A stretch of DNA of 64,000 bases from Ciona savignyi. Taxonomy: Eukaryota > Chordata > Ascidiacea > Phlebobranchia > Cionidae. The DNA lies in contig CH003412.1 in assembly GCA_000149265.1 (NCBI GenBank), forward strand, positions 5,410,304 through 5,474,303, written 5' to 3'. Shown piece by piece: positions 10,399-22,200 of this stretch; within the stretch, counting starts at the first letter, position 1, and each line of letters begins with the position of its first letter. The notes below the pieces were generated by a model, which saw nothing but the letters and a program-made list of their open reading frames with translations, did no database searches and was not told the DNA's origin. Position numbers and translations under genes: made by a program.

Positions 10399-13300
10399 AT
10401 GAAAATTTACATTATGACGTCACTTTTATCGATAGTAGCGATTGGAGTACTGGGTAAGTTGTTCAACTTACCTTATTCGCTGTAGCTAGTTATAACTTGG
10501 TAAAAGAGGAGCGAGTGTAATTTCTATGAAAGAAACAAAATATTTTTTACTGTTTCCAATTGTGTTATTAACTTTTCAAAACAAAAATGTTTTTTTTTCG
10601 ACTGTTTTTATGATTTAAATCCCAATGGAAATACAGTTACTTTCCTCATTTTTCGTATAGGGCATGGTGAAAAAATCCCACGGTGAAAAAAATTGTTTTT
10701 TTTCGGTCACTAGATCAGTTGTAAGATAGCGTGCTGTATATGAACGGTTCTAATTAACCAGATGACCACATAACAGCACTTCGGCAAGTATATAGACGAG
10801 TTTTAAAAGTTGTTTCTTTCAAGGTTGTACACCTCCAAATCGACCCAAGTTCTCTACCATGGATTGCGTCAGCAATGACGTAGGAATCAGCTGCAGGTTT
10901 AAATGTAACTCGTGGACGAATATGATTGGACAGCCCGTAATAACGTGTGAAAAATTAAACGAATGGGACGCCCCATCTCCAATTTGCCATCGTAAGTTTT
11001 CACCAGCTTATAAGAAATTTTTTTACGGCCTTAGTTTCGAACCCAGGATGGGGTTGTTGCTAAGACCGTTTTTGTTTGTAAGTCTTTATGCATCGGTCGC
11101 GATAAACATTCGACCACACCACCGTTATTCTGTGAAATTTTGATTTCGGAAGTTCGTATTGAAATATGCTTTTTTAAGTAGTTTACGATTTTGCTCCATA
11201 TAAAGTAGCATGTGTAAGGTCGCCCCATTTTATAACGTAACGCATACAGCTTATAAGAAAACGTAGACACCACCCCGGAGGTTTCTAAATTAAATATTTT
11301 ATTGAGTTACATTCCGAAACGACTCAATATAAAATATACAAATTTGGACTCTTGGCTTAGATATACAGTTGTACCAATTTTGTAACCCTATTTGTTTTAA
11401 CATTAACGAACAAGTCTAACTTATGTTCAAAATGCATTATTGTTTAAATACAAATAAAACAAAATAGGGTAATTTACCTTGCTTATTGTGATTATACAAT
11501 AACAAAATATATATTCCTGGTCAATTCGTCATAAAAAGCTAACTGTCGTATTTGGTAGAATTTTAGAATTTCGAAGAACTTTTTTTCTTTCATTTTTCCT
11601 TTTTTTAATTTAAGTATAAATACCTATTCGTTTACCAATTATGTTTTTAATGGAGTTATTCTAAATAGTTTTCAGTCGTGCTAACCGTTCGGTCTCACGC
11701 AATTTAATCTCATCCGATTTTTTTTTATTTCAGCGGATTACAGCAAATGTCCCAAGGTAAGTTTCAAATTGGTGGTTAAATTTAATCCGAGATTTCAATA
11801 TCCTATTTAAGCATGTGATTAATTGCGGTTAACGTGTGGTTTATGAAGATTTGAGGTAGACCTGACAATTAGGATGAAACAATTGATATAATATCGATCA
11901 TTCATCATTAAATGTAGAGTCTCTTTCCTGCTGTGATAAAATTATCGCACTTGTCCTACAGATTAGTCTCGTGGGTAAGTGCGTCGCCTTTCAGCCGAAG
12001 GTTCCACATACAAAAGTGGTGACCAGCTAGTCGGTTGCGTACTTGGATAAAACACTTAACGAACTTAACGAACATTGTCTGAAACCAGCGGATTAATGGG
12101 TTCTACCAAATTGAAGGAACGCGTCTACACACTGCAAAAGCTCCGGTAACCCGACGATGGGAGCGAGGTGATATGACGGTTGTCCGTGTGTTAACCCCCT
12201 TGGTTTTCCCATTCACGGAGATACACAAAAATATCCCATCCTTAAAGAAAAATCCTCCTATTAGTAAAATAAACAAATTTAATCTGCGTTAAAATACGAC
12301 CTATGGATTTCAGAAGTCGAGTTTCTGGAGCTATTACAGCGTTTTAGTCCATCTTGGACAGGAAGCTTTGTAATATCCACATATATTGCTGGTCATCTCT
12401 TGCATTTGGTCAAGTTAACAATTTTATTTTTCAGTCGTAAATAGATATTTTAAACTTTTAAATTAAAACAGACAAACGATCGACGCTGTCCCAAGATCAC
12501 TAAATCGGATATAAGGAAGTTCCGAGAACATAGAGATTTATTGACCAAACAACAACTGGAAGCGATCCAGAGAATTCAGCTCTCTTACAATAGTTACCGG
12601 ATGATCCGCAGCACGAGGAAAAGATTTTGCGTTGCAGACATGTGTATGGTGAAGCACTGTCCTACCTTGGGGAGTAAGTAATAAATGCTGCGTTGTAGTG
12701 AATAATGCACATCATGATAAGAGTTCATTTGTGTACGGTCGTGTGGCCATATGGTTACCGCGACCGATACATATACCGACTGTTATACAAAATAACGGTC
12801 CCAGTGACGAGCCCATAATGGGATCGAAACTCGGCTCGGTAAAAAAAGTGCATTTGCTAGAGTGATTACATCATTTATATTCTCGTTGGTTAAAGCCACG
12901 GTTAAATTAGGAATTTAACACTACACCTCGTGAGTCGAGTAGCTGGATATATTTCAGTGTGTCGATATGGTTTCTCCTTATATGATTTATTTATAAGTAT
13001 CTTAATTATACCCAAAGTTAAATTTGGGGGAGGATTAAAAAATCCGGATGCTTAATTTATTTACACCCTTGTGTGTGGTATATGTTAGGGTTTATCGGTG
13101 AATATTACAAGACATCTCATGCCCACAGTCGCTGAAGCTAATATAGCGTGTAAAGGTTCAAGGTTATTCCACAACACATCATGTCCGTAGTCGAGCTGGA
13201 ACATTAAATAAAAATATAGGATAGGATATTAATGTTTATCCCCGTGAATGGAAAAACCAAGGGGGTTAACACACGGGCAATCGTCAGATCACATCGCGCC

Positions 13301-13665
13301 CACCGTCGGGTAACCAGAGCTATTGAAGTGTGTTGTGTATGATTCACACGTTCCTTCAATTTGGTAGAACCCATTAATCCGCCTGGTTCAGGCAATGTCC
13401 GTAAAGTGCCTTGCCCAATGACACAACCGACTAGCTAGCGACCAGTTTCGCACCTGCAACCTTCCGGTTGAAAGCCGACGCACTTAACCGCCAGACTAAC
13501 CGGCCGGACCTAATATATAAAAAGACTTTTAGTAATCGACGAACTATATTATATTTTATGTTTTTACACTTATTTTACAATGCAGATCGAAGGTTGGCCA
13601 ACATGTGCAGAAAGTGCAAACGGAAAGTACTAAGATGCGGAAAATCCGGGTCTATTTTGGGTTAA
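10399..13665 (+). CDS. Secreted selectin-type sushi (CCP) protein, paralog B, 175 aa, five exons
   Basis: Exons: 10399-10453, 10824-10991, 11734-11756, 12472-12673, 13586-13665; 528 nt, with phases 1, 1, 0 and 1 exactly as in paralog A. Signal peptide at residues 1-19 (MKIYIMTSLLSIVAIGVLG). The CCP domain (about 19-74) is the same length as in A and 23 of 56 residues are identical, including all six cysteines, MDC and EWD. The micro-exon encodes PDYSKCPK. Exon 4 begins TNDRRCPKITKSDIRKF and has a C-x4-C-x4-C cluster. Exon 5 gives the basic tail CRKCKRKVLRC ending SILG. It is probably secreted; the partner and function are unknown. The exon 4 donor (A|GTAAGT) is supported by the matching position in A and by the homologous exon 5. 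Without that splice, translation stops at 12679-12681, overlapping an AATAAA, so a short intronically polyadenylated isoform is possible. Confidence 0.85.
11020..11127 (-). mobile_element. SINE-B copy in intron 2 of CCP gene B
   Basis: Minus-strand copy starting 28 bp after the exon 2 donor. It is antisense to the gene, unlike the SINE-B next to exon 2 of gene A, so the two insertions are independent. Confidence 0.7.
11960..12243 (+). mobile_element. SINE-A copy in intron 3 of CCP gene B
   Basis: tRNA-like head (TCTCGTGGGTAAGTGCGTCG), then AGCTAGTCGGTTGCGT, GATTAATGGGTTCTACC and an ATCCCATCCTT tail, in the standard order. Confidence 0.75.
12680..12685 (+). promoter_or_regulatory. Intronic AATAAA overlapping the read-through stop of CCP gene B exon 4
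   Basis: AATAAA overlaps the TAA (12679-12681) that would be used if the exon 4 donor at 12674 were skipped. It could support an alternative short transcript. Confidence 0.4.
12736..12850 (+). mobile_element. SINE-B copy in intron 4 of CCP gene B
   Basis: ACGGTCGTGTGGCC head, CCAGTGACGAGCCCATAATG block, B-box-like GGATCGAAACTCGG and an A-rich end (CGGTAAAAAAA). Confidence 0.8.
13213..13510 (-). mobile_element. SINE-A copy in intron 4 of CCP gene B
   Basis: A well-preserved full-length copy. Head at the right (CTTAACCGCCAGACTAACCG on plus), tail at the left (AGGATAGGATATTAATG). It ends about 75 bp before exon 5. Confidence 0.85.
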
Positions 13666-13682
13666 ATTCGTTTGGTCTATAT

Positions 13683-13996
13683 CAGTGATTCCCAACCGCG
13701 GCTCCCAGCTAGCGTTCTGCGGGTCTCATTGACCTTAGAAAATCCCCTAAAAAATATTAGAATCTGATTATAATAATAAAAAAAATAAAATTAGTATTCT
13801 AAAATAACCCTTGCTTAGTTTAAGGGCTGGGAAAAGAGTTTTAACTTCATAGTTAAGATTAGAGGCAAGGAAAGTTGTAAAAAGGCTGCTATTGTTACGT
13901 CACTGTTTTCTTAAAGCAGTGTGTTTTCATGCGGCTCCATACGTATTCTAAAATTTGAAATTTGGCCCCGACACTAAAAAAGGTTGGGAACCACTG
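13683..13996. mobile_element. hAT-type MITE with perfect 8-bp target duplication
   Basis: Left end CAGTGATTCCCAACC and right end GGTTGGGAACCACTG are inverted repeats. GTCTATAT occurs at 13675-13682 and again at 13997-14004, a perfect 8-bp hAT-type duplication. The 314-bp element has no transposase. It begins 18 bp after the stop of CCP gene B and holds AATAAA at 13775-13780 and 13784-13789, the first such signals after that stop. Confidence 0.88.
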
Positions 13997-14049
13997 GTCT
14001 ATATCGTTTAGTCTTAATTAAATTTTGATCGCTTAATATTGTTCTTTCG

Positions 14050-14165
14050 CCTAGGTTTGGCGGCCGCGTCCGCTATATTTATTAAATTATATCCTTTTTT
14101 TAATGACGTGTTTTAACGGCTGTTCGTTTTGCCGTGTTTTCCCGTTCCTGTGTGTGATTATATTC
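14050..14165 (-). repeat. Interspersed repeat, family N
   Basis: The reverse complement carries ACGGCAAAACGAACAGCC, GTTAAAACACGTCATT and GGCCGCCAAAC blocks. These recur at 3237-3345, 19065-19165, 22985-23105 and (minus) 28430-28520. No ends or target duplications were resolved. Confidence 0.55.
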
Positions 14166-14334
14166 GTTTCCCATTTAAAAAACTAAACTAAATTGCTTCG
14201 CAATAAATTCTTCAACTTTTTAAAAATATACGTCGATTTTATGAAGTTTCGATATTTAGTTAATAGAATTCTTATTTTATTTATGTTTTTTTACCAGCAT
14301 CATGTAAATATTTCGTAGTCGTAATTGAATAAAC

Positions 14335-14446
14335 GTTTTTTTACCGAGCCAAGTTTCCAACCTATTATGGGCTCCTCACTAGAACCGTTTTTGTATATAA
14401 TAGCAGTTATATGTACCTGTCGCCTTTTTTTGCCAAACGACCGTAC
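14335..14446 (-). mobile_element. SINE-B copy
   Basis: TTTTTTACCGAGCCAAGTTT at the left and AAACGACCGT at the right, with the usual internal GGGCTCCTCACTAGAACCG block. It lies in the ~2.5-kb gap between CCP gene B and the galactosyltransferase gene, which otherwise shows no gene. Confidence 0.7.
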
Positions 14447-15104
14447 TCAAATGATTGGTTGTAAAATAAATTATGAACAAGTTTTGCTTATACACCACCG
14501 GTATTTTTTGTGGTTCATTTTATTTGTCCGCAGGATGTCGCAAGAGAGTAAGGTTTTTTAAAACCCCGAGTAATCGGAGCGTTCAACCAATCATGCTTTT
14601 AGTCTGTCCACTGCAAATTGATCCAACAAAAATGTTGCGACTCAAAACGTACAATATTTCTGTTAATTCCCTTGAATGGGAAAACGCAGATTACCTCGTA
14701 CCCAGTCTGATTTTTAAAGTAAGTAAAAAAGTCTGGTTTTCAATATAATTTTAGCTTCAGTAACCCGACACTCAAAACATAGAATCTTTTTGTTAATTCA
14801 ATTGGATTGGAAAACGCATGGGCGTTATCAAATGTGCAAACGTCAGATTACCCCGTGCCCACAGTCGAGTTTTCGAAGTAATTGCAGTGTGTGTCAAACA
14901 ATTTATTTGAACCACTAGAAACACCCACCCGTATCAGAACTCACGCGAACGATCTAGTTTCCGAAGCTTTGTTGTTTGTAACGTTGTTATGGCGGTTCAG
15001 CCAAGAACGGTAACTCAAAGTTGGCCGCGAGATAATCTGACGAATTTCCGAGTGATAACGCCCCTTGCGTTTCCAATTAAAATAAAACAGGAATCATCTT
15101 TTCA

Positions 15105-15402
15105 GGATAGGATAGGATATTCACCTTTATCCCCGTGAATGGGAAAACCAAGGGGTTAACACACGAGCAATCGTCAGATCACCTCGCGCCCATCGTCGGG
15201 TTACCGGAGCTATTGAAGTGTGTTGTATATGATAGTCACATTCCTTCAATTTGGTAAAACCCATTAATCCGCTGGGTTCAGGCAATGTCCGTAAACTGCC
15301 TTGCCCAAGGACACAACCGACTATAGCTAGCGACCAGTTTCGCACCTGCAACCTTTCGATTGAAAGGCGACGCACTTAACCGCTAGACCAGCCGGACGGA
15401 CA
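15105..15402 (-). mobile_element. SINE-A copy
   Basis: A well-preserved full-length copy: GGATAGGATAGGATATTCAC tail at the left, CCGCTAGACCAGCCGG head at the right. Confidence 0.85.
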
Positions 15403-15675
15403 TTTAAGGAGCACAGTACCAGTCGTTTTATAAATAAGTTTATTAAACTTGAACGCATCTCACTCACAGTTAGTTGGAACAGTATGTTATAAGGTTAAAC
15501 AGTGCATATTGTGACGCGACAAACAACCTTCCAGCCAATATAGTGCCATCACAAGTCGCTATTATTACGTCATGCACACGAGACAACGCGAAAATTTTCT
15601 AACAAAAAATAAATGTGACGTAACAGGGGAACCCCAAATTTTGAAAAACGAGTTTAAACAATGGAAAAAACTCGA

Positions 15676-15902
15676 TCTATAAATAGGCACGGAAACTGTG
15701 GGGCTCTTGCATAGAAAAGGAGTTTGCTTGTGTAGAAAAAACAAGTGTTGTGTCTTGTGTTTGATGTGCATACTGTGTTGCTAACATCCGTCTTCCTTAC
15801 CGTTGTAAACCAGCGTTGCTTTCGGGGTTTTCTGCGGGAATCAGTAATATGCAGTTCAAGCTATATAACAAGAAGCTCTTGCTAATATTGGTTTACACAG
15901 TG
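15676..15902 (+). other. Possible TATA-driven first exon (unsupported)
   Basis: A TATAAATAG motif near 15677 is followed by an ATG at about 15849. It opens a short hydrophobic peptide (MQFKLYNKKLLLILVYTVG) that reaches a GTAGAT donor-like site in phase 1, like the first exons of the CCP genes. No matching second exon was found before the oppositely oriented galactosyltransferase gene. It may be chance or the remnant of a lost gene. Confidence 0.2.
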
Positions 15903-16196
15903 GGTAGATAAGCCTTGGAGCAGTAGAATAAGGTGAGTCTTTGAGCACCAAAACTTCTGGGACTAATAAGCCAGGCGGTTTTTAAAAAAACATTTCAAGG
16001 GGGGAGGCTGTAAATGGGGTGTCACACTAGGTCTTTACTTTATGGCGTTTTTGTGATTATTGGTGTTTTTTAAAGTAAGTTTTAAAGGCGTTTTTGTTGT
16101 GTAGATTAAAATATCTGTATGCTTGAAAAAAATGTTGATTTTCGGGATTTGACTTTAGTTTCCTTCCCAATTACAGTGCACGCCTCCTTTTTCACA

Positions 16197-16202
16197 TTTA
16201 TT
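16197..16202 (-). terminator. Possible poly(A) signal of galactosyltransferase gene
   Basis: AATAAA on the minus strand only 6 bp beyond the stop codon at 16209-16211. It implies an extremely short 3' UTR, so a more distal site may be used instead. Confidence 0.35.
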
Positions 16203-16208
16203 TCGCGA

Positions 16209-19200
16209 CTATGTCAGTAACCCCAGGTCTTTTAAGTTAAGCGTCCCGTCATCCGTCGAGTTGTATTGCAACATCCGACACGACAGACCGAGGTTCTCGC
16301 ACATCCAAAGCACCAAGTTACACGTCCAGTTTGATAAGCATGGCCTGCATTGCACGATAGCCGTACCCACGTCCGCGGTTATGTTGGTGAAAAGGGGGGT
16401 TTTGTCGACCCCAACAACAGAGTATTTCACCCCGTTTAACCCATCTCTCATCATCTTTGTCACAGTGTTTGACAGAATCTCGTATCTGCAATAGAGTTAC
16501 TCGTAAAATACTCAGTACTTCTATAGGCTAAGATAAAGACATATGTTGCTGTGGTTGAATTCGAAATAGCAAAGATAGAAGACGACTGGATATTTATGTT
16601 AAAGCGCAGCTGAGTTATCATACGGGCATATGTCAATTACCTTGCGCCCCATTGTCTAACTCAAAAAGATAATGGCGTAAGTAGTAATATTTAAGGTAAA
16701 GATTTTCAGTTTACTACATTGTTTATGTGGAATTATCATGGTTCGTTGAAAGTAAATGAATCCTTCGAAGAAGTAGATAAATCCATTCACACACAGCAAT
16801 AGCTCTAACAGGTCGATCATGGCCATAAGACATGTGGACGAAGTTCTGCAAAGCGTCACTTTCCGTTTCGACTTTACAAAGACAATCCAATATTGAGTTA
16901 TTCATAAAACTAATAAATATTGGTTCGTAGTGACGTTCAAAATCAATATACAGACTAAATATTTGACTTGGACAATATTGACTAAGTTTTAAGGCAAATA
17001 AAATGGTCGGTATGTACATACTCCCATAAGGTACACACTACAACGCTTTAAAAAAGAGCATTTTTAGTTTTACAAATACTTTACTAGTAATGAGCCCACC
17101 GCAATATTTCACAGCAAAATATTGCTCTTTAATATATCAAATAAGAGGGGATGTGAAACTTATGTTTATCAACGTGAATGGGAAAACGCGAGGTGCGTTA
17201 ACACACTGGTAATCATTATTAGATCACCTCGTGCCTACATTTGGGTTATCCAAGCTATTGCAGTGTGTTGTTTATGATTAAGATATTTAGTAGAACCCAT
17301 TATTTCACTGTGTTCAGACAATGTCCGTTAATTGCCTTGCCCAAGGACACAACCGACTAGCTAGCGATCAGTTTTCAACTTGCAAACCTTTGGCTTAAAG
17401 GCGAAGTAATCCACCAAGATAATCATTTGAAATGTTGAATTAAGTCACAGGAAAATATCCTTAAAATATGACATAGCCAAATATTACACTGCAAAATATC
17501 GAACAGTATAATATCTCGAACTAAAATATACCACTTAAAAAATATATAGCAAAATATTTCATTTTAAAATATCTTACCCTACAATATTGCGTAGCAAAAT
17601 ATCCTGCATTAAAATTTCTAGTAGCAAAATATCTCACATTAAAATATCTTGTAGAAAAATATCTCACATTAAAATATCTAGTAAAAAATATCTAACATTA
17701 AAACATTTAGTATCAAAATATCTCGCATTAAAATATATTGTAGAAAAATATCTCACATTAAAATATATTGTAGAAAAATATCTCGCATTAAAACATCTAG
17801 TAGAAAAATATCTCACATTAAATCATCTAGTAGAAAAATATCTCGCAATAAAACATCCAATAGCAAAATATTTTACCTTAAAAGATTAAGTTTGTTCCCT
17901 TTGTCTCTGTGATGGAAACTCATGCGATACTTTGCGATTTGGTAGGGGGGACGGGTGATAGAGTACCCCCGGGTGAATAGCCGAGCAAACATATCGTCAT
18001 CTTCACCCCCCCAGCCCCAGAACATGTTTGAGTACCCATTCACGTCACGGAACTGATCTATCCCAAGCATCGTGACCCCACCGAATAATGAGGGGTAGGG
18101 AAGTCTGAAATTTTATTTATTTATGACCTGATCATATATCTTCTGCATATAGTTGGAAAATAAGGAGATCGAAATCATTTGTAATGTAGTCGGTTTGTCC
18201 TTGGGGAAATAGAAATTAACCCTTTAGAAACGAGATTCTTTTTGCTTAGTTTGGGCGTTTTGACCGAGTCCGCTTTGTAGTGTTCTAGCGCCTCCCGTGT
18301 TATAGTTAGGGCAAAATGCAAAATGTTCAACAGCAGAGTTGTTAACAGGTTCTGCTTCAATCTAGTGGATTTAATCAGATCCATGGTTATTACCCGGAAG
18401 TTTGTTATATCAACTGTTAAACACTTAATAATAGCTCCAGAAACCCACCGACTGTGAGCATGAGGCAATCCAACGACTACCTGTAATAGCTCTGGTAACC
18501 CGACAGTGGGCTTGGAGTGATTTGACGATTGCCCGTGTGTTAACCCCTTTGGTTTTCCCATTCACAGGGATAAACCCGAACATCCTATCCTAAACTATAC
18601 TTGTGTAAATTCAGGATTTACCACCAGTGGTTGGGATTAAAACCAGCCGCTTATCGATTGTAAGTCTCATTTGTAGCATAAATGTAGCTTAAACGATTCT
18701 AGAACAAAAATGAAAACTGATATTACTTTCCCAAACATACATTGCCACATTTACATAGAGCTGAATAGAGTTAAGAGACTAACCGGTATCCATATTTATC
18801 AATGGCCACTGATAGGTGCTTTGGGGTGTTGGTGCAGTGGTACAGCAGTCTGTCATCCTCGAGAAGCAAATCAACATCATGGAACACGATGCAATCGTAG
18901 CTGTCGTCCTTCGTTGCCTCCAGGTACCCAATGTTCATCAGTTTTGCTTTGTTGAACTCTAAGTTATAAGCCTGTTGGGGAAATTGAAGGAAAAACTTTT
19001 AATTTTGTGTGGTTGATGCCCTATAAATAATTTTTAGTTTCTAACAACTCATACTTAAAATATACCAAAATGCAAAGGGGGAAAAATAGCAAAGCGACAG
19101 TCGTTATATCACATCAGTTAAAAACAAAAGCAAACAAAATATACGAATCGACAGTAAAAACCCTAACAAAATAATGAAAAGTTTTAACAACTTTAGGCCA

Positions 19201-22200
19201 ACTACACAATTTCCATATAAAACTAAGAGGGAAAGTGGGCAGACGGGAAGGAGGGAAACCGCACATTAAAATGAATATTAGGGAATAAGTAAGTTTTAAA
19301 CATGGGGTTGAAGTTAGTTCTGAGGTTAAGATTAGTGTTTAGGAAAAAGGTTAAAATTAATTTCCATAGTTTTGGTGAGTAATTTTTCTTCTTCCCTCCT
19401 TTCCTTTTTCCCTCCCTTTAGCGTTGGCAACTACCCAACTCACCTGCTGTATCACATAGACTTTGTAGTAAATCTGCTGACGCTGCAGAATCGGGTGAAG
19501 ATGCCACATCAGCGCTCTAAGGTGGATTTCTCGCGATCGATGGGGTATTATGATCGCGATCCGATACCTGTACACAATAACTTTGTAAGCAACTCTGCGC
19601 AAAAGTGCACTGTGGGCGGGATGCATAAATTACATCGAAGTGAATTAAAAGTTGTTAAAGGACGGTATATGTTTTGTTTGTCCGACAGATAAGTCCAGTT
19701 TTTCAACCTTTTTGCTGCACTGGAACCCCATGGAAACATTCTACTGATTTGAGGAACCACTGTGCAATAATTTGATTGTCTTATGTAAAAAAAACATTTA
19801 AATTTAATGTTTATTCATTCAAAATTAAAAGTTGGGAAACCCCTGGACTGTATGTATTGGCATAACTGTAAAGTTCCGCGGAACCCTGGTTGAAAACCAC
19901 TGGATTAGTCTGATGGGTTTGTGCTTCACCTTTCATCTAAAATGTTGCAAGTACGAAAATGGTCGCTAGTCGACTGTGTCCTTGGGCAAGGCACTTAATA
20001 GACATTGCCCGAACCCACTGGAAAGATGGACTACCAAAACGTTCATCAGAAAACCATGTGCCCACAGTCGAGTTACCGAAGCTGTATGTTGGACATGACA
20101 TTTTAACCCAATTTGCACATAACTTTTTAAATTGAAACACGACGTCAGCCTTGTGTGTACAAATTAACTCGCTCGTTATAATCCTTCTAATTGAATGTAC
20201 AATTTTATTGAGCTTGATTCCTTTTTGAACCGGTAGGTATTTAATTAAGCTCACTATAAACAAATTTATTTGAATAATTGTGAATATATCATTCAATGTG
20301 GATTTCTCTCATGAGATATATAACAGTAACTGTGGTTGACTTATTAAAAGCAAAACTTTTTCACAAGTTACTTCACAATAAGTTTCATATGGTCACTCAA
20401 TATGGATTTTTCCCACCACTTATCATAAGATAACCATGTTTAAATACAATTGCAGATTTCTCTACCCGCCAGGATACAAATGACAAATGCTGACACAATA
20501 AACATGTAAAGCCTAATACCAGCATTTCAAAATAATCATCACACCTTGCTATGCAATCAGGTGGGTTATAAAAACCCCCTGGCTTTAGGTTCTGATTGTT
20601 TTGCGCCGTCCACTCGAATGATGGAGGTGTTTGGTTGAAATGAAACTGCAGCTTACCATCTGTGAGAGAGATGATAACTGGATTACAAAAAACTGTCGGT
20701 TGTTTTAGTCAGTAAGACTCTGAGCCGATGGTCGTTAGATTATAACCATCCAGTGGTTAGTTGTTTGCTGGGCAAAGCACTTAGCGAATGATGCCTCAAC
20801 CCATTGCATCCATGGGTTGAGCTTGTTAGACTTATTTTAAAATCATATACAATACACTGTAATAGCATAGGTAACCCAGCGGTGGAAAGAAATCTTTATG
20901 ATAATTGCACGCTTTATTTGTCCGCAGGATGTGTATCCGTGGTTAAATAAACAAAAACTACAATAGAGTTGCTGTAGCTATTATAGTATGTGAATGGTTG
21001 CTATATTTATATGCTTGTGGGTGGGAAACCCCCTTTATTAACAACAGATTGTACTAGCATTCAAATTGCTGGAGCGTTTACATTGTAACATTGTATAGAA
21101 CCTAGATGGTTGTCTGATTTATATATTAGCTAGAATATAATATTTATGTTTTATCCATGTGAATGGGAAAACACAAAGAGGCGTTACCACATTTTGTCAG
21201 ATTAGCTTGTGCTTGCCCCAATGGGTTGTTCTTAAGGTATTGCACTCTGCTGTATATGATCAAGGCCTTTCTTAAAAGTTTTAGTTGAAGCAATTAATCC
21301 GCCAGATTAAGGCAACGTCTACTAATTACCTTGCCCAAGAACACCATCCAGTCAGCAGGTGATTCTGATCACCCAATTTTTTGTCTACTCTATCGCTTGG
21401 GCTATCCGGCCAGACAAAAAAGGGTCAATTTTACACAAGTACTATTTTGATGTCACAAATGGAAAAAGGGTGTATATTATGCAGAGGTTATTAATTTATG
21501 CCATTTTTAAATATGAAATGTTAGCCAGGTGGTAACACAAAAAGTTAAGGTTTTTCGTTTGTCATCACTAAAAAAACATCTGAATTTATTATAATTGGAC
21601 CATCTATGAAAGTTCTAAATGACAATGGAACAATAAAGTAAAGGTTCTATTGAACCAATTCGTCTGGACTCTAGACTTCTATTTTCTTAACAATCGTGCA
21701 CTTAACAATACAGCTGTTGAGTTCTTGAACAAGTAGTTCATGTCTGGGACTTTGGTACAACATCCCTTTATTTATCTCGTGTTTGTCTTAGTTTTGTTGT
21801 CATGGTTTCAGTCCGTTAGCTCAATCAGTAAGTGCAATGGCTGGTCTACAAGCAGCCGAAGGGTCGTGGGTTCAAAACCAGCTATGAGTGTTTTGTGTAT
21901 GAGCAAAGCACTTAACAGCAATCACATAATTGCCGTGTAATGCGTTTTGTTTAAACTGCATTATCTCAATCACACACAACACACGACAGTAGCTCAGTTA
22001 CACAACAGTGGGTAGCTTATGGATTGCCCATGTGACGCCCCCCTCCTGAAGTTTATTCAATCACAGGGATAAACAATGAGTTTACTTACAACAACACTTG
22101 TCATCATTGGGTTGGCAATACAACAAGTGACTACATGCTTTTATAATAACCCACCAAAGCAAACAGTGGGGAAGCAGATACGGGTTTTGAAAAACATAAA

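Noticed and set aside
12679-12681. Stop at the end of CCP gene B exon 4 as the main C-terminus
   Set aside because: Homologous fifth exons in both paralogs, with matching donor positions and phase, make the five-exon form much more likely; the stop is kept only as a possible isoform.
17587-17889. 100-codon plus-strand ORF rich in K, I, S, Y, L
   Set aside because: It is the 30-bp minisatellite read through; it overlaps the galactosyltransferase exon 6 donor on the other strand.
21810-21885. Possible functional tRNA gene
   Set aside because: A- and B-box-like segments are present but the acceptor and anticodon stems do not pair, and the sequence continues into a SINE body.
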